From positions 7,440,001-7,504,000 of the forward strand of contig NZ_CP023695.1 in assembly GCF_008704395.1 (NCBI RefSeq): DNA of 64,000 nt, in the 5' to 3' direction. The position numbers were made by a program, and so were the translations under genes. Of this stretch, positions 35,933 to 43,907 are shown piece after piece. The notes under the pieces are model-generated. The model saw only the letters and a list, made by a program, of their open reading frames with translations, was not told the DNA's origin and made no database searches. Origin of the DNA: Streptomyces alboniger. GTDB lineage: Bacteria; Actinomycetota; Actinomycetes; Streptomycetales; Streptomycetaceae. Position 1 is the first letter of the stretch; every line of letters starts with the position of its first letter.

Positions 35933-37231
35933 CTACGCCCTTTCCCGCAGATCCACGATCCGCTTGAACTTGCCCACCGAACGCTCGATCGTCTCCGGGT
36001 CCACGATGTCCACGCCGACCGAGACACCGATGCCGTCCTTCACGGCCGCGGCGATCTCCCGGGCCGCCGCCTCGCGCCGCTCGGCCGGCGTGTCGGCGCG
36101 CGCCTCGGCCCGCACCGTCAGGGCGTCCATGCGCCCCTCGCGGGTCAGGCGCAGCTGGAAGTGCGGCGCGATACCGGCCGTGCGCAGCACGATCTCCTCG
36201 ATCTGCGTGGGGAAGAGATTGACCCCGCGCAGGATCACCATGTCGTCACTGCGGCCCGTCACCTTCTCCATCCGCCGGAAGACCCGCGCCGTCCCCGGAA
36301 GCAGCCGCGTCAGATCGCGCGTGCGGTAGCGGACCACGGGCATGGCCTCCTTGGTGAGGGAGGTGAACACCAGCTCGCCGCGCTCCCCGTCCGGCATCAC
36401 CTCGCCCGTGATCGGGTCGACGACCTCGGGATAGAAGTGGTCCTCCCAGATGTGCAGCCCGTCCTTGGTCTCCACGCACTCCTGGGCGACGCCCGGGCCG
36501 ATGACCTCCGACAGCCCGTATATGTCGACCGCGTCGATCGCGAAACGCTCCTCGATCTCGTGCCGCATCTCCTCGGTCCACGGCTCCGCGCCGAAGATGC
36601 CGACCCGCAGGGACGTCGTACGGGGATCGATGCCCTGCCGCTCGAACTCCTCCAGGAGCGTGAGCATGTACGACGGGGTCACCATGATGATCTCGGGGCG
36701 GAAGTCCAGGATCAGCCGGACCTGACGTGCCGTCATGCCGCCGGACGCGGGAATGACCGTGCAGCCGAGCCGCTCGGCGCCGTAGTGCGCGCCCAGGCCG
36801 CCGGTGAACAGGCCGTACCCGTAGGCCACATGGACCTTGTCGCCGGGCCTGCCGCCCGCGGCGCGGATCGAGCGCGCCACCACGTCCGCCCACATGGACA
36901 GATCGCGCTCGGTGTACCCGACGACCGTCGGGAGGCCCGTCGTGCCGCTGGAGGCGTGCAGCCGACGTACCTCGGACTGCTCCACCGCGAACATCCCGAA
37001 CGGATAATTCGCCCGCAGGTCGTCCTTGGTGGTGAACGGGAATCGCGCCAGGTCGGCGAGCGAACGGCAGTCGTCGGGGCGCAGGCCCGCCTTGTCGAAC
37101 GCCGCCCGGTAGAACGGGACGTTCTCGTACGCGTGCAGCAAGGTGTCCTGGAGGCGTTCCAACTGCAACGCCCCGAGTTCGCGGGGGCCGAGCCGTTCCG
37201 CCGCGTCCAGCTGTGGCGGCATACGCGTCAT
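35933..37231 (-). CDS. paaK: Phenylacetate-CoA ligase
   Basis: A 432-residue adenylate-forming ligase that converts phenylacetate to phenylacetyl-CoA. RLHASSGTTGLPTVVGYTERD (ATP loop), VTPSYMLTLLEEFERQGID, DIYGLSEVIGPGVAQEC and the C-terminal GRSDDMVILRGVNLFPTQIEEI are PaaK signatures, and the length is right. No paaA-E oxygenase genes are nearby, so it stands alone; use on another aryl acetate is possible. Start at ATG 37231 (GGGAG 10 bases upstream); the frame extends further to 37267 through the operator. A perfect TetR-type palindrome lies 26 bases upstream of the start. Confidence 0.92.
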   Translation of the reverse strand: MTRMPPQLDAAERLGPRELGALQLERLQDTLLHAYENVPFYRAAFDKAGLRPDDCRSLADLARFPFTTKDDLRANYPFGMFAVEQSEVRRLHASSGTTGLPTVVGYTERDLSMWADVVARSIRAAGGRPGDKVHVAYGYGLFTGGLGAHYGAERLGCTVIPASGGMTARQVRLILDFRPEIIMVTPSYMLTLLEEFERQGIDPRTTSLRVGIFGAEPWTEEMRHEIEERFAIDAVDIYGLSEVIGPGVAQECVETKDGLHIWEDHFYPEVVDPITGEVMPDGERGELVFTSLTKEAMPVVRYRTRDLTRLLPGTARVFRRMEKVTGRSDDMVILRGVNLFPTQIEEIVLRTAGIAPHFQLRLTREGRMDALTVRAEARADTPAERREAAAREIAAAVKDGIGVSVGVDIVDPETIERSVGKFKRIVDLRERA

Positions 37232-37256
37232 CAAGGGTTCTCCCGTCCTGAACGGG

Positions 37257-37274
37257 CGACCGATCATTCGGTCG
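37257..37274. promoter_or_regulatory. TetR-type operator upstream of paaK
   Basis: CGACCGA (37257-37263), TCAT, TCGGTCG (37268-37274): perfect 7-bp arms with a 4-base spacer. ACCGA/TCGGT half-sites are typical of TetR-family sites such as those described for PaaR-type regulators. No regulator gene is adjacent. Confidence 0.65.
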
Positions 37275-37402
37275 TCGATCTTCCGTCGAGGTCAGTAATC
37301 CAGTCCCCGAGGTGGCCGTCAAGAGATCTCGCACGGCCGTCGGCGGTGGACCGACGCGCACCGGCGTTGCCCGGACCGCGCCGGGATGTGATGATCCCCG
37401 GC

Positions 37403-38248
37403 ATGCCGGTATTCAGCGCGTACGACGGGACCCAGCTGGCCTACCACGAGAAGGGGGAGGGCGAGCCACTGCTCTGTGTGCCGGGTGGCCCCATGCGCGC
37501 CTCCGTCTACCTGGGCGACCTCGGCGGCCTCACGGCGCACCGCCGCCTCATCCTGCTCGATCTGCGGGGCACGGGCGACTCGGCGGTGCCGGACGACACG
37601 GCGACGTACCGCTGCGACCTTCTCGTCGACGACGTCGAGGCGCTGCGCGAGCACCTCGGGCTCGACCGGGTCGACGTGCTCGGGCACTCCGCGGGCGGTG
37701 ACCTCGCCACGCTGTACGCGGCCCGCCACCCCAAGCGGATCCGCACCCTGATCCTGGTCGCCCCGGCCACGCTGGCCGTCGGGGGCGTCGTGACCGACGA
37801 GGACCGCCGCGAGGCTGCCGCGCTGCGCAAGGACGAGCCCTGGTACCCGGCGGCCGAGGCCGCGCTGCGGGAGATCGCGCAGGGCCGTGCCCCCAGCGCC
37901 GGCTGGGAGGCCATCGCACCGCTCACCTACGGGCGTTGGGACGCGGCGGCCCAGGCGCACCGCGCGCAGAGCCCGGCCCAGAAGAACGCGGCGGCCTCCG
38001 AGGCGTACTACGGCGAGGCCTCCTTCGACCCGCCCGCCACCCGCGCCGCCCTCGCCTCCCTGGCCGCGCCGGTACTCGTGCTGGCAGGCGCCTACGACGG
38101 TGGGCCGAGCCCCGCCCGGGCCGAGGAGCTGGCCGCGCTCTTCCCGGCCGGCGTGTGCCAAGTACAGCCGGGCGGCGGGCACTTCCCGTGGCTGGACGAT
38201 CCGGAGTGGTTCAGGCGGCGGGTGGCGGGGTTCCTGGCGCAGGACTGA
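37403..38248 (+). CDS. Alpha/beta hydrolase
   Basis: A 281-residue serine hydrolase. The nucleophile elbow is GHSAGG with Ser96; the acid is expected in LAGAYDGGPSP and the His in GGGHFPWLDDP near the C terminus, completing the triad. CVPGGPM supplies the oxyanion HGGP-like loop, and the sequence leans towards the proline-iminopeptidase-like branch. ATG 37403 is used; ATG 37391, in frame 4 codons earlier, is also possible, and neither has a strong ribosome site. Divergent from paaK. Substrate unknown. Confidence 0.88.
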   Translation: MPVFSAYDGTQLAYHEKGEGEPLLCVPGGPMRASVYLGDLGGLTAHRRLILLDLRGTGDSAVPDDTATYRCDLLVDDVEALREHLGLDRVDVLGHSAGGDLATLYAARHPKRIRTLILVAPATLAVGGVVTDEDRREAAALRKDEPWYPAAEAALREIAQGRAPSAGWEAIAPLTYGRWDAAAQAHRAQSPAQKNAAASEAYYGEASFDPPATRAALASLAAPVLVLAGAYDGGPSPARAEELAALFPAGVCQVQPGGGHFPWLDDPEWFRRRVAGFLAQD

Positions 38249-38308
38249 GCGGTGCCCGGGTGGGCGGTGCCTGGCCGGGCGGCGCCTGGCCGGTCAGACC
38301 TGCTCGGG

Positions 38309-38940
38309 GTGACAGGCGGGGTGCATCTCACCTCGACCGTGGGCCGTGCCCTGTCCGCCTGCGCCGCGACGGCCGCCCTGTTCGCGGGAAATCCCGTGGC
38401 GGTCGCCGCACCCGCACCAGCCCCCGCGCCGCCGGAGGTGACCGGGCCCACGGCCCCGTACGGCCGACTGCGCCTGCTCGCCGATCTGTCGGCCCAGCGC
38501 CTCGCCACCGCCGACCTCGTCGCCGCCGCCAAGTACGGCACGGACAGCCCCATCGACGATCCGGCTCGCGAGAAGCAGGTCCTGGACGCGGTGGCCCGCC
38601 AGGCGCGGGAGACGGGCGGCGACCCCGAGGCGACGGTGCGGATCTTCCGCGACCAGATCGACGCCAACAAGGTGGTCCAGCGAGGGCTGTTCCGCCGCTG
38701 GGACGCCGACCCCTCCCAGGTACCGAAGGAGCGTCCGGACCTCACCGAGGTCCGCGAGGAGATCAACCGGATCAACGGCGGCCTGGTGCGGGGCATCGCC
38801 CGTCAGCCGACGCGCGCACCGCCCCGTACTGCGGGGGAGTCCTGACCGCGGCCGCCGCACACACCCGGCATGCCGACCGGCTCGACGCCCTGCACGGCGT
38901 CGCGCTGGGGCGGGCGCTGCGATCCGTCTGCGCGGGATGA
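38309..38940 (+). pseudogene. Secreted chorismate mutase (AroQ gamma class) with a frameshift
   Basis: Signal peptide (ALSACAATAALFAGNPVAVAAP) then a chorismate mutase like the secreted enzyme of M. tuberculosis: LLADLSAQRLATADLVAAAKYG, RIFRDQIDANKVVQRGLF. In the first frame the protein runs NRINGGLVRGIARQ then turns to PTRAPPRTAGES and stops at 38845. One base out of frame, from about 38808, the next frame gives ARTAPYCGG...RLDALHGVALGRALRSVCAG (stop 38940), which is exactly the expected C-terminal helix pair with its disulfide Cys residues. So a single-base loss near 38800-38810 splits the gene. It is either a real frameshift or a sequencing error. Start GTG 38309 is uncertain (GTG 38321 possible). 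Confidence 0.85.
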
Positions 38941-39118
38941 GTTCCGACCGGCCCGGACGGGCAGCCCGAGGTACGCCTCCGTACGCAGCCGGGCACGCCG
39001 CATCGCCTCCAGGGCGTTCGGGTACAAGGGGTTCTCGTCGGTGCGCAGGAGTCCGCCCGCCCTGGCTGAGCGCCGGGCCTTGTGGCACGCCCGATGGGCA
39101 TGCTCCGCCGGCCGGACG

Positions 39119-40750
39119 CTAACCCCTCGCCGCCACCGCCTTCGCCCACCGGTAGTCAGCCTTGCCGCTCGGCGAGCGCTCGATGTGGTCCGTGAAGACC
39201 ACCGCGCGCGGGATCTTGTACCCGGCGAGCAGCGCGCGGCAGTGGGCCTGGACGGCTTCCAGATCCAACGAGGGCGCGCCGCCGCGCAGTTGGATGACGG
39301 CGGCGACCCTTGAGCCCCAGCGCTCGTCGGGCACTCCGGCGACCAGCGCGTCGTACACGTCCGGATGGGATTTGAGGGCCTGCTCGACCTCCTCCGGGTA
39401 CACCTTCTCGCCGCCGGTGTTGATGCACTGCGAGCCGCGTCCGAGGACGGTGACGACGCCGTTCTCGTCGACCGTCGCCATGTCACCGAGCAGCACCCAG
39501 CGTTCCCCGCCCTTCTGGAAGAACGTCTCGGCGGTCTTCGCCGGGTCGTTGTAGTAGCCGAGCGGCACGTGGCCGCGCTGGGCGAGGCGGCCCGGCACCC
39601 CGACAGGGACCGGCTCGTGCGTGGCCGGATCCACCACGCGCGTACGGTCGTTGACCTCCAGGCGAAAGCCCCTCCGGGGGCCCGAGTCGTCCGTGGCCCT
39701 GCCGTTGGAACCGGACTCGGAGGAGCCGAAGTTGTTGAGGAGGAGCACGTGGGGCACCAGTTCCTGGAACTGGGCCCGCACCGTCTCCGACATGATCGCC
39801 CCGGACGAGGAGACGCTGAACAGCGACGACAGATCGGTGCCCCTGAGCGGGCCGCGCAGGGCGTCGATGAGCGGCCTGAGCATCGCGTCGCCCACCAGGG
39901 ACACGCTCGACACCTTCTCCCGCTCGATGGTGCGCAGCACCTCTTCGGGCACGTACTTGCGGTGCAGGGCCACCCGCTGGCCGTAGTTGAAGGCGATGAA
40001 CGACGTCAGCGTCGACGTGCCGTGCATCAGCGGGGGAGTGGGGAAGAAGGTGAGGCCGGACCCGCCCGCGGCGACCCGCTCGGCCAGCTCCTCGGGCCGC
40101 TTCACCGGCTCACCGGCCGGTTCGCCCCCGAAGAGCCCCGCGAAGAACAGGTCCTCCTGGCGCCACATGACGCCCTTGGGCATACCGGTCGTGCCGCCCG
40201 TGTAGATGATGAACAGGTCGTCCGCCGAGCGCGGTCCGAAGCCGCGCTCCGGTGAGCCCGACGCCTCCGCGTCGGCGAACGCCACCACGTCGATGGCGTC
40301 GGTGGCGTCGAGTGAGGGCGCGTCCGTGGGCGGCTCGCCCACCCGTACCAGGTGCCGCAGTCTCTCCGTGCGCGGCAGCGCCGCCGCGACCCGCTCGGTG
40401 AACTCGGCGTCGAAGACAAGCGCCGCGAGATCCGCGTCGCGGTAGAGATAGGCCAACTCCTCCTCGACATAGCGGTAGTTGACGTTGACCGGCACCAGCC
40501 GTGCCTTGAGGCAGCCCAGGACCGTCTGGAGGTACTCGACGCCGTTGTACAGATGCAGCCCCAGGTGCTCGCCGGGCGTCAGGCCGCTGTCGATCAGGTG
40601 GTGCGCGACGCGGTTGGCCACCGCGTCCAGCTCGGCGTAGGTCAGCCGGCGCTCCGCGCCCGTGCCGGGGTGGTCGATGTAGACGAGCGCCTCGCGGCCG
40701 GGAACCACGTCGACGACCGACTCGAACAGGTCGGCAAGGTTGTACTCCAC
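39119..40750 (-). CDS. Acyl-CoA synthetase, FadD19-like (sterol side-chain type)
   Basis: A 543-residue adenylate-forming ligase. YNLADLFESVVDVVPGREAL at the N terminus, FIIYTGGTTGMPKGVMWRQEDLFF (ATP loop), GDMATVDENGVVTVLGRGSQCINTGGEKVYPEEVE and the C-terminal AGYKIPRAVVFTDHIERSPSGKADYRWAK closely follow mycobacterial FadD19, which activates C24-branched sterol side-chain acids. GTG 40750 is the start: AGGAGGAGCGCG stands directly upstream and the family N terminus begins there; the longer frame to 40819 is rejected. Divergent from the EchA19-like gene with a KstR-consensus site between. The 178 bases downstream (38941-39118) hold no gene I can support. Confidence 0.92.
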   Translation of the reverse strand: MEYNLADLFESVVDVVPGREALVYIDHPGTGAERRLTYAELDAVANRVAHHLIDSGLTPGEHLGLHLYNGVEYLQTVLGCLKARLVPVNVNYRYVEEELAYLYRDADLAALVFDAEFTERVAAALPRTERLRHLVRVGEPPTDAPSLDATDAIDVVAFADAEASGSPERGFGPRSADDLFIIYTGGTTGMPKGVMWRQEDLFFAGLFGGEPAGEPVKRPEELAERVAAGGSGLTFFPTPPLMHGTSTLTSFIAFNYGQRVALHRKYVPEEVLRTIEREKVSSVSLVGDAMLRPLIDALRGPLRGTDLSSLFSVSSSGAIMSETVRAQFQELVPHVLLLNNFGSSESGSNGRATDDSGPRRGFRLEVNDRTRVVDPATHEPVPVGVPGRLAQRGHVPLGYYNDPAKTAETFFQKGGERWVLLGDMATVDENGVVTVLGRGSQCINTGGEKVYPEEVEQALKSHPDVYDALVAGVPDERWGSRVAAVIQLRGGAPSLDLEAVQAHCRALLAGYKIPRAVVFTDHIERSPSGKADYRWAKAVAARG

Positions 40751-40847
40751 CGCGCTCCTCCTGACCCCGGCGTGCACTGCGAGCCCCCGCTTGGCGGTCA
40801 TCAGAGCAGAGGCGTCCACAAGTGGGAAGGGCCCCCGCGGAACAAAA

Positions 40848-40904
40848 CTGACTGGGTGTCAGAAAACTATTGAACTGGCTCCCCGGCTACTGCAACCTGT
40901 TCCA
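40848..40904. promoter_or_regulatory. Shared operator region: KstR-consensus site plus CTGAC inverted repeat
   Basis: TGCAACCTGTTCCA (40891-40904) matches the KstR motif TnnAACnnGTTnnA at all eight fixed positions. A second dyad, CTGAC-TGGGT-GTCAG, lies at 40848-40862. Both are between the divergent FadD19-like (start 40750) and EchA19-like (start 40950) genes, in a stretch noticeably more AT-rich than its surroundings. A KstR-like repressor could therefore shut both arms of the cluster. Confidence 0.65.
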
Positions 40905-40949
40905 GGTCCGGGGGCGACAGGATGCCCGGCGACGGAGGGAGCACGGCAC

Positions 40950-41750
40950 ATGGGTGGGACGGAACACCTCTCCGTGCGGCGCGAAGGCGCCACACTGATC
41001 CTCACGCTTAACAGGCCCGAGGCGAAGAACGCGCTGTCGCTGCCGATGCTCGTCGGCCTCTACGACGGATGGGTGGCGGCCGACGAGGACGACGCGGTCC
41101 GCTCGATCGTGCTGACCGGCGCGGGCGGCTCGTTCTGTGCGGGCATGGACCTCAAGGCCCTCGCGGGCAACGGCATGGAGGGCGAGCGGTACCGGGACCG
41201 GATGCGGGCCGACCCCGATCTGCACTGGAAGGCGATGCTGCGCCACCACCGCCCCCGCAAGCCGGTCATCGCCGCCGTCGAGGGCTACTGCGTGGCCGGC
41301 GGCGCGGAGATCCTGCAAGGCACGGACATCCGGGTGGCGGGGGAGTCGGCGACCTTCGGGCTCTTCGAGGTGCGGCGCGGGCTCTTCCCCATCGGGGGGT
41401 CGACCGTCCGGCTCCCGCGCCAGATCCCTCGTACGCACGCCCTGGAGATGCTCCTCACCGGGCGGCCCTACTCGGCGGCCGAGGCCGCCGCCATCGGCCT
41501 CGTCGGACATGTCGTACCGGACGGCGCCGCACTGGACAAGGCTCTCGTCATCGCCGAGCAGATCAACGCGTGCGGGCCGCTCGCCGTGGAGGCGGTCAAA
41601 GCCTCTGTGTACGAGGCCGCTTCGCTCTCCGAGGCGGACGGTCTCGCGGCCGAGCTGAAGCGGGGGTGGCCCGTGTTCGACACCGCCGATGCGAAGGAGG
41701 GCTCCAGAGCCTTTGCGGAGAAGCGGCCCCCGGAGTTTCGGCGAGCCTAG
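40950..41750 (+). CDS. Enoyl-CoA hydratase/isomerase (crotonase), EchA19-like
   Basis: A 266-residue crotonase. LILTLNRPEAKNALSLPM, the oxyanion loop AGGSFCAGMDLKAL and EGYCVAGGAEILQGTDIRVAGESATFGLFEVRRGLFPIGG define the fold; the Glu in LFEVRRGLFP aligns with the hydratase catalytic region. It would hydrate the 2-enoyl-CoA made by a FadE enzyme. GGAGGGA precedes ATG 40950. Position next to a FadD19-like ligase mirrors the FadD19-EchA19 neighbourhood of the mycobacterial cholesterol locus, as I recall it. Confidence 0.9.
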   Translation: MGGTEHLSVRREGATLILTLNRPEAKNALSLPMLVGLYDGWVAADEDDAVRSIVLTGAGGSFCAGMDLKALAGNGMEGERYRDRMRADPDLHWKAMLRHHRPRKPVIAAVEGYCVAGGAEILQGTDIRVAGESATFGLFEVRRGLFPIGGSTVRLPRQIPRTHALEMLLTGRPYSAAEAAAIGLVGHVVPDGAALDKALVIAEQINACGPLAVEAVKASVYEAASLSEADGLAAELKRGWPVFDTADAKEGSRAFAEKRPPEFRRA

Positions 41751-41763
41751 GCCGAATGCCACC

Positions 41764-41814
41764 TGCGGACCGGTGGGGGCTGGTCGCGCAGTTCCCCGCG
41801 TCCCCTCGGGGGCG
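41764..41814. repeat. Dispersed Streptomyces intergenic repeat, copy 1
   Basis: A GGCTGGTCGCGCAGTTCCCC core followed by CCCTCGGGGGCGC, the complement of the widespread Streptomyces element with the core GCGCGGGGAACTGCGCG. A second copy lies at 55362-55413 in the other orientation. Between crotonase and OB-fold genes. Confidence 0.6.
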
Positions 41815-41864
41815 CCCCCGCACGGGGCGGCCCTCCGCCCCATCGTCGAGAATCGGAGTTGGTC

Positions 41865-42827
41865 ATGACATCCGCCCCCGTGCCCGAAGTGCTGCGTGCG
41901 CCTCTCGTCGTCGAATTTCCCTTCACCCGGTCCCTCGGACCCGTGCAGAGCGCGTTTCTCACCGGGTTGCGGGAGCGCACCGTGCTCGGCGTGAAGACCG
42001 GGGACGGGCGCACGCTCGTGCCGCCCGTCGAGTACGACCCCGCGACCGCCGAAGAGATACGTGACCTCGTCGAGGTCGGCGACACCGGGACCGTCACCAC
42101 CTGGGCCTGGAACCACGAGCCCCGCCGCGCCCAGCCCCTGGGCACCCCCTTCGCCTGGGTCCTGGTGAAGCTGGACGGCGCCGACACGGCCCTGCTCCAC
42201 GCCCTCGACGCGCCGGGCCCCGACGCCGTACGCACCGGCATGCGCGTCCGCATCCGCTGGGCCGCCGAACGCGTCGGCGCCATCACGGACATCGCCTGCT
42301 TCGAGCCGTACGACGGGGATGGCGCCCCACAGGAAAGCGCGCCCCACAGCGGGGAGTTCACCGACCCCGTCACCGGGATCGGCGCGCCCGCGCGGCTCGA
42401 CTACACCTACGCGCCGGGCCGCGCCCAGACCGCCTACATCAACGCCCTCTCCGAACAACGGACCGTCGGCGAACGCTGTCCCGCCTGCCGCAAGGTGTAC
42501 GTCCCGCCCCGGGGCGCCTGCCCCACCTGCGGCGTCGCCACGGCCGAACGGGTCGAGGTCGGGCCGCGCGGCACCGTCACGACGTACTGCATCGTCAACA
42601 TCAAGGCGAAGAACCTCGACATCGAAGTCCCCTACGTCTACGCGCACATAGCCCTCGACGGCGCCGACCTCGCGCTGCACGCCCGCATCGCCGGGATCCC
42701 CTACGACGAGGTGCGGATGGGGCTGCGCGTCGAACCCGTGTGGACCGAGGGTGGCCGCTTCCCCGACCACTACCGGCCGACGGGCGAGCCCGACGCCGAC
42801 TACGACACGTACAAGGAGCTGATCTAG
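41865..42827 (+). CDS. OB-fold / Zn-ribbon DUF35 protein (duplicated), partner of thiolase-fold enzymes
   Basis: A 320-residue protein with two tandem DUF35 units (about 10-150 and 170-310). The second has a rubredoxin-like Zn ribbon, CPACRKVYVPPRGACPTC (Cys pairs near residues 206/209 and 220/223), followed by an OB fold (GTVTTYCIVNI). The first unit has lost its Cys. DUF35 proteins bind acyl-CoA and partner thiolase-fold proteins; in sterol degradation the Ltp2-ChsH2(DUF35) pair is an aldolase. The gene ends TAG directly against the ATG of the next thiolase-fold gene. The order OB-fold, thiolase-fold, thiolase-fold matches my memory of M. tuberculosis Rv3521-Rv3523. Confidence 0.88.
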   Translation: MTSAPVPEVLRAPLVVEFPFTRSLGPVQSAFLTGLRERTVLGVKTGDGRTLVPPVEYDPATAEEIRDLVEVGDTGTVTTWAWNHEPRRAQPLGTPFAWVLVKLDGADTALLHALDAPGPDAVRTGMRVRIRWAAERVGAITDIACFEPYDGDGAPQESAPHSGEFTDPVTGIGAPARLDYTYAPGRAQTAYINALSEQRTVGERCPACRKVYVPPRGACPTCGVATAERVEVGPRGTVTTYCIVNIKAKNLDIEVPYVYAHIALDGADLALHARIAGIPYDEVRMGLRVEPVWTEGGRFPDHYRPTGEPDADYDTYKELI

Positions 42828-43907
42828 ATGGCGCCCCGCAAGCCGTCCGTGATGCGCCCGGCCCGCGACGTCGCCGTCGTCGCCTTCGGACAGACCGACC
42901 ATCTGCGCACCACCGACGAGCTGTCCGAAGTCGAGATGCTCATGCCGGTACTGCACCAGGTCCTCGCCGCCACCGGCCTGCGGACCAGCGACATCGGGTT
43001 CACCTGCTCCGGCTCCTGCGACTACCTCGCGGGCCGCGCCTTCTCCTTCACGATGGCGCTCGACGGAGTGGGCGCCTGGCCGCCGATCTCCGAGTCGCAC
43101 GTCGAGATGGACGGCGCCTGGGCGCTGTACGAGGCGTGGGTGAAGCTCCAGACCGGCGAGGCGGACACCGCGCTCGTCTACTCCTACGGCAAGTCCTCGC
43201 CGGGCTCCGTACGCGACGTGCTGACCCGGCAGCTCGACCCGTACTACCTCGCCCCGCTGTGGCCCGACTCCGTGGCGCTCGCCGCACTCCAGGCGCAGGC
43301 ACTCATCGACGCGGGCGAGACCGACGAACCCGCGCTGGCCGGCGTCGCCCGGCGCAGCCGCGCCGACGCCACCGCCAACTCCCACGCGCAGCTCAGCGGT
43401 TCGGTCGCGCAGGGCGAGTACGTCGTACGCCCGCTGCGTACCGGAGACTGCCCGCCGGTCGGCGACGGGGCCGCGGCCGTGATCCTCGTGGCGGGGGAGC
43501 GGGCCCGCGACCTGTGCGAGCGGCCCGCGTGGATCCGGGGCATCGACCACCGTGTCGAGGCGCACGGCCTGGGGGTGCGCGACCTCACCGACTCGCCGTC
43601 CACCCGCCTCGCCGCCGAGCGCGCCGGCGTCTTCGAACGGCCCGTGGACACCGCCGAACTGCACGCGCCCTTCACCTCCCAGGAGATCGTCCTGCGCAAG
43701 GCCCTGAGGATCGGCGACGACGTCACCGTCAACCCCTCCGGGGGCGCGCTCGCCGCCAACCCCATGATGGCGGCGGGGCTCATCCGGATCGGCGAGGCGG
43801 CCGCCCGCATCCACCGGGGCGCGTCGCACCGCGCCGTCGCACACGCCACCTCGGGGCCCTGCCTCCAGCAGAACCTGGTCGCCCTCCTGGAAGGAGACGC
43901 CCGATGA
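42828..43907 (+). CDS. Thiolase-fold (lipid-transfer/Ltp-like) protein, first of pair
   Basis: A 359-residue thiolase-superfamily protein. ARDVAVVAFGQTDHLR begins the fold; FTCSGSCDYLAGRAFSF is the N-terminal half active-site region; GDGAAAVILVAGERA and NPSGGALAANPMMAAGLIRIGEAA are C-terminal thiolase segments. Where a catalytic thiolase has the His of G-H-P-x-G, this protein reads A-N-P-M, so ordinary Claisen thiolysis is doubtful. It starts at the base after the OB-fold stop and its own stop overlaps the next gene (ATGA), implying a stoichiometric complex. SCP-x/Ltp-type retro-aldolase in sterol side-chain removal is the best inference. Confidence 0.88.
   Translation: MAPRKPSVMRPARDVAVVAFGQTDHLRTTDELSEVEMLMPVLHQVLAATGLRTSDIGFTCSGSCDYLAGRAFSFTMALDGVGAWPPISESHVEMDGAWALYEAWVKLQTGEADTALVYSYGKSSPGSVRDVLTRQLDPYYLAPLWPDSVALAALQAQALIDAGETDEPALAGVARRSRADATANSHAQLSGSVAQGEYVVRPLRTGDCPPVGDGAAAVILVAGERARDLCERPAWIRGIDHRVEAHGLGVRDLTDSPSTRLAAERAGVFERPVDTAELHAPFTSQEIVLRKALRIGDDVTVNPSGGALAANPMMAAGLIRIGEAAARIHRGASHRAVAHATSGPCLQQNLVALLEGDAR

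Noticed and set aside
38941..39118. Minus-strand stretch reading like LLRTDENPLYPNALEAMRRARLRTEAYLG, possible gene remnant
   Set aside because: It looks protein-like but has no start, ribosome site or family I recognise, and is too short to support.
40887..43844. Very long open frame on the minus strand opposite the crotonase, OB-fold and thiolase-fold genes
   Set aside because: It has no recognisable family sequence, is rich in Arg/Gly/Val/Asp as expected of an antisense frame in GC-rich DNA, and the plus-strand genes explain every base.
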